64,000 bases of DNA from Nymphaea colorata. Lineage: Eukaryota; Streptophyta; Magnoliopsida; Nymphaeales; Nymphaeaceae. Under the pieces are notes generated by a model. That model was given only the letters and a program-made list of their open reading frames with translations. It ran no database searches and was not told the origin of the DNA. The first letter of the stretch is position 1. Each line of letters opens with the position of its first letter. The stretch spans positions 2,664,001 through 2,728,000 of the forward strand of contig NC_045144.1 of the NCBI RefSeq assembly GCF_008831285.2, read 5' to 3'. Below, piece by piece: positions 60,335 to 64,000 of the stretch. Both the position numbers and the translations under genes were made by a program.

Positions 60335-62590
60335 CTGTTCACTGAGAAAAAAATTTCAAAAATTCAAAATTTTTCCATCCTACCAAACACAGAAAAATAT
60401 TTTCGACAGTTAAAGTTGATTCCAGAAATTTTTTTTCGGAAAAATATTTCCAGCTGAGACGAAATTTTTTTCCGAAAATTTATTTTTGCCCGTTAGGGCA
60501 AGCTCGCTCGAAGAGCGCCTCTTCCTTCTCTTCCTTTCTGCTGCCGCGAGTGAGATGCAGCCCCTGCCTCTTCTTTCTCGTCGTCTCACATGCAGAATAT
60601 CAACGCGTCGCAGCCCATTCTCCATTCTCCTCTCCCTCTCCGCAGCAGAGTTCCATGCCTCCACCCGAGCAGTGCAGCCGCGACCCTCCCGTTCCTCTCT
60701 TTCTTGCAAGGTAGTGTGTGTCTCCCTCTCTCTCTCATTCTCTCTCTTGTTCCCCTCTCCAACTAGGCCTCTCTCCCTCTCACTCTCACTTCTATCGCCC
60801 TTTTCTACTGCGTGTGAATGACTTGGCCACATAGCGCGGCAGTCAGAGGCAGCAGCAAACGGGAGGGGAACTCTGTCTCGGGTGCCCCTGTCTCTCTCTC
60901 CGGTGAATGCTGGTGAATGCCGGCTGCGCTCTCACTCTTTGGCCAGCTCAGATAAAGACGTGCGCCCCTCTGCCGCAACATGGACTGCCTGCGGGAAACC
61001 CCTCGCCTCACTTTCTGTTTCGTTTCTTTCAGTTTTGCATCATGTTCTTCTTGTGTTTCCTTTGGTCGTTAATCTAGAGGTTTTTGACTGCTCATTCTGA
61101 TTGCTTGGTTTTAGCCTACTTTTATTACATTTCTAATGAATGACCAAATTAGCTGCTGTTTTCTGTCTGTTTTTAATATGACCAGTGATGTTTCCATTTG
61201 GTTCTTAGATGGGTATGGTGTTCACTGGATGAAACTTGAGTGTCGTTAGATTTTGGTATGGATTTAGGATCTCTTATTATTTGGCATCAATTAGATGTTT
61301 TGTTTTTCATTTGCTTTCTTTGATGTTGTGTGTAATTAATTAATTGAACATGTTTTGGTGGTTCTACTACCTGGTTCTTGCTTTCGAGTCTCAATGTATT
61401 GTACCTTTGTTCTGCAACAAGTAATAGCATGAATCAGTCCTTCCAAAGTGCTTGAGCAGCCCTTCTACCACAATTGAAGATCAGCTCTTTCATATGCTTA
61501 GAAGAGATTTTATAGTTCACAGAATTGGAAAGATTTGCTTCTGATCCTCAAAAATGGCCATAATCAACACATTGAAATGATTTAATCCAAGAGGTGGTCT
61601 CTAAGTTTCGAGTGGTGATCACATAAGCACGACAGAAATCCAGAAAAGCACTCAAAACAATGTTGTATTAAGCATATTCCCACATTCTTTGTGGAATAAT
61701 TGCACCTGTGCTAGTTTCTCTTGGCATAAATTGGTGGATCTGCACAATCCCAACTTTAGAATCCAAGAAACGCAGTGAGTTTAGTAAACAACTGCATCCA
61801 AGACTATAAAGAACAAAACTTTCAAGCCCTAAGCATTGCCAGCAAAGATTATAATCGGTTAAAGAGAATCTTAATTAATGAACACAATTTTTAAGCAACA
61901 CGACTATCTGAAATGTCACAACAAATCAACTTAAAGAGCTACCACCTAAAGGAATAATCACATCCATGGCAAGAGTTTTAAACAGCACCTGTTCATGGCT
62001 TGGTTGCTAGATCCTACAGATGATATCCTGAAAAACCAGGCACCTGGCTTCGTATTGAACATTGAAGCTCTTCTGAACACTGAACACTGATGACAATATG
62101 TAAATATTTTATCACTGATAGGAATATGTATGTGGTTTGTTTGGTGTTGTAGACTTTATAGTGAAATTCTGATATATATCCAATGAATATGGTTCCTGTA
62201 TTTATGAATTGTGTGTAGATGTTGATGCAAACATTTGAGAATGTTTGTATTTATAGTATCTTGAAGTGTTGATATGTTCTTCAAACCTTACTGCAGTTAT
62301 TTATGTTCTTGTAGGAAAAAGACTCGCAATGGAGGGATATTTATGTATTTGGTGTGGTTATTTATCTAATTTTTGTAAATCTGGACAAATGTTTCCTTAA
62401 TATCAAATTAAGAATTAATTTTCTGGAAATCTTGAAATATATTTATGTACCATCAAACTCAAAAATATAGAATTGGAAATATATTTCTGAGTCATCACAC
62501 ACACACCAAAATTGAAATCGGAAAGATTTTTCCCATTCCATTTTTTCATTTCCTATATTTGCAGAAATATATTTCCAGGCCATCAAATGG
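60335..62590. mobile_element. Insertion of unknown type within Copia-3
   Basis: Separates the gag and protease parts of Copia-3. The ends carry inverted-looking words: ggaaaaatatttccag near 60435 and ggaaatatatttc/gaaatatatttccagg near 62475-62580. The outer right edge is ggccatcaaatggcccc. The interior has a GC/CT-rich segment (60490-61075) with a plausible donor (caag/gtagtg at 60710) and acceptor (tttctttcag at 61031), perhaps a captured 5' gene region. The rest is AT-rich. No transposase, and exact boundaries are uncertain. Confidence 0.4.
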
Positions 62591-62958
62591 CCCCTAATAA
62601 TTAGATGGTTTACTTTCAAGCTTATGCGTTTTCCCTTTATTCTATGGGTTAGACCAATAGTCAGCTTTCACGTGCCCCCTTTTATTGCATTGGAAGCATG
62701 TGGGTATTCACTTTTGATTTCCTAAAGTAGAGCTCAATAGAATGATAGGTGTTGGCAAAATGCCTCGTCCTCATTGTCCAAAGCGACCTCTGCCCCTACC
62801 TCCTTGATGTCCTCCATTCCCTCATTCATAACCTAGAAAGTCTCTGTAGCAAGCACTGAATGGAATCTTCAAACAAGGTAAGCTAATATAAGCAAAAAGC
62901 AAAATCTCTTTTTTTACAAGCTTGCTTAAGGGGATAAAACCTGTTGTAAGTGGGACAA

Positions 62959-63002
62959 AGAGAGGAAGGCTTTCCGTGAACCCACAGAAAGCCTTCCTCT
63001 CT
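62959..63002. repeat. Perfect 16-bp hairpin
   Basis: agagaggaaggctttc (62959-62974) and its exact reverse complement (62987-63002) surround the 12-base loop cgtgaacccaca. It lies in the Copia-3 leader between primer-binding site and gag. Confidence 0.9.
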
Positions 63003-63068
63003 CTGCAGTGGAAGTATGGTGGGCCCATAACCCATAGGTTCTAGTATCATAACCTGGCTCTAATGCCA

Positions 63069-64000
63069 TTTAAGATTTTGCAATATCATATTATTACGTC
63101 ATCCACCGAAGACTTATGCACAGAAAAACAAGAAAGAAATAGTAGAGAAGTGCTAAAGGATAGGGATGGCAACAGTAGTAACTGCCTGTTGAACCCTAAC
63201 ATTATATCATAAAAATCAATCTTTTACACCATAGACTAATAAGTACTATTAAAAACAAAGAATATTATAGCCATGTCATTAATGAGAAAAAATAATGTTA
63301 TAAGTGAAACAACACCTAATATGATGTTTGTATCTAGATCCAGATTTCATGACCAAACCTTATACATGTTTGAACAAGGGTACACCCTTAGACATGGCTC
63401 AAACACAGTCAAACATGCGTCGGGTGCAGCTAATTCACCAATGGCCATATCTATCCTTTTTTAGACTCGATCAGAGTTAAAAAAAAGTCTATTTTTGTCC
63501 ATTAATTAGGTTGTCTTTTAATCTATGCACATAGAGTGGAAATAAAGAGCCTTTCATAAACATTAAACGGTTGTTCATGTTCCCTATGGTCTAACTCTAC
63601 CTATTCAATAGAATTTTCTAACAACTGGCAAATTTTTTGGCAATTTTTCTGGCAACTTAGTTTTCTTTATTAAAACTTTATATATTGTTTTGGTTGTAGT
63701 GTGTGCACAGCCATATCCCCACACCCAAATTTTTTGGAAGTGCTTGGCACCTGACCCTATAAACTATTCCATTTGAATAATTTCAAACAAAAATTGTATC
63801 AAATCAATACAATACAATATATATTACAACAAATTGTACATGTAACATATATTATACATTATAACAGCTTGTACAAATCACTATATACATTCCCGTTGAC
63901 TAGGCATGTTGACATTTAGTCAAGCCTAGGTGCCAGCATATTCCTTCCCATGGACTAGGCGTCCCTAAATGCCATCACCAAACTCATCGCCTAAGTGATG
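63069..64000. other. AT-rich; possibly decayed Copia-3 5' LTR, otherwise unassigned
   Basis: Position beside the primer-binding-like site suggests the 5' LTR of Copia-3, but there is no partner LTR to test it and no clear end. I see no gene. Confidence 0.3.

Larger units (their letters stand above)
59525..63068 (-). mobile_element. Copia relic with internal insertion (Copia-3)
   Basis: Minus-strand pieces in order: primer-binding-like TGGCATTAGAGCC (63068-63056); gag end with zinc knuckle CFQCNKRGHVKADYW at about 62700-62655 (last cysteine changed to tyrosine); a 2.2-kb interruption (about 60335-62590); protease region at 60235-59860 (YVDLGAASYVISNADKLSNL, NVILAPNTKKNIVSVAKL); then GAG-pre-integrase and the start of integrase at 59760-59525 (ESLVSLKDSS, KCSSCELLHKSH, FDICRPAPI). 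RT, RNase H and the 3' LTR are gone. DSGA of the protease reads DLGA, so the catalytic serine is lost. Confidence 0.75.

Overview
The window is nuclear DNA of a flowering plant. Evidence: intron-containing genes with GT/AG junctions, a cell-wall pectin methylesterase (PME), a fragment of a plant-specific CRM-domain (organelle intron splicing) gene, and many plant retroelements whose primer-binding sites match initiator tRNA-Met. I cannot fix the species. Only two genes look intact, two copies of the same PME. Everything else is transposon sequence, gene relics, simple repeats or unassigned DNA. LAYOUT. 1-7267: left arm of a segmental duplication, carrying a LINE (666-2382) and a 3.2-kb solo LTR (2510-5670), both absent from the partner arm. 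7268-23496: block missing from the partner arm, with a complete but decayed Copia element (9872-15369), relic exons of an unidentified gene (about 16.7-19.2 kb), a minisatellite and a CACTA-like repeat island (21.4-23.1 kb). 23497-29703: PME copy A, with an inverted-repeat element upstream and a decayed CACTA transposon downstream. 30886-38351: CRM-domain pseudogene whose first recognisable intron holds a chromodomain-type Gypsy element, itself split by a hAT-type element (34518-35477). 39508-48554: second duplication arm with PME copy B. 48555-54461: Copia element on the minus strand, lying exactly where arm B ends and a third, PME-less copy of the PME downstream flank begins (54462-56620). 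56.6-64 kb: GA-rich DNA, a minisatellite and a third Copia relic (59.5-63.07 kb) with an insertion. HOW IT FITS TOGETHER. The two PME genes encode the same 644-residue type I (pro-region plus catalytic domain) enzyme. By my reading they are identical base for base from 24923 to 28029 (copy A), introns and proximal promoter included, while the flanking duplicated DNA has diverged (about 2-3% just downstream, about 10% in the distal arm). This points to recent gene conversion, or to an assembly collapse that should be excluded. The third flank copy, with a Copia LTR cut off at its boundary, suggests that a third PME once existed and was deleted. The enzyme itself is unusual in having a lysine-rich plus Ser/Thr-Pro-rich hinge of about 60 residues between its inhibitor-like and catalytic domains.
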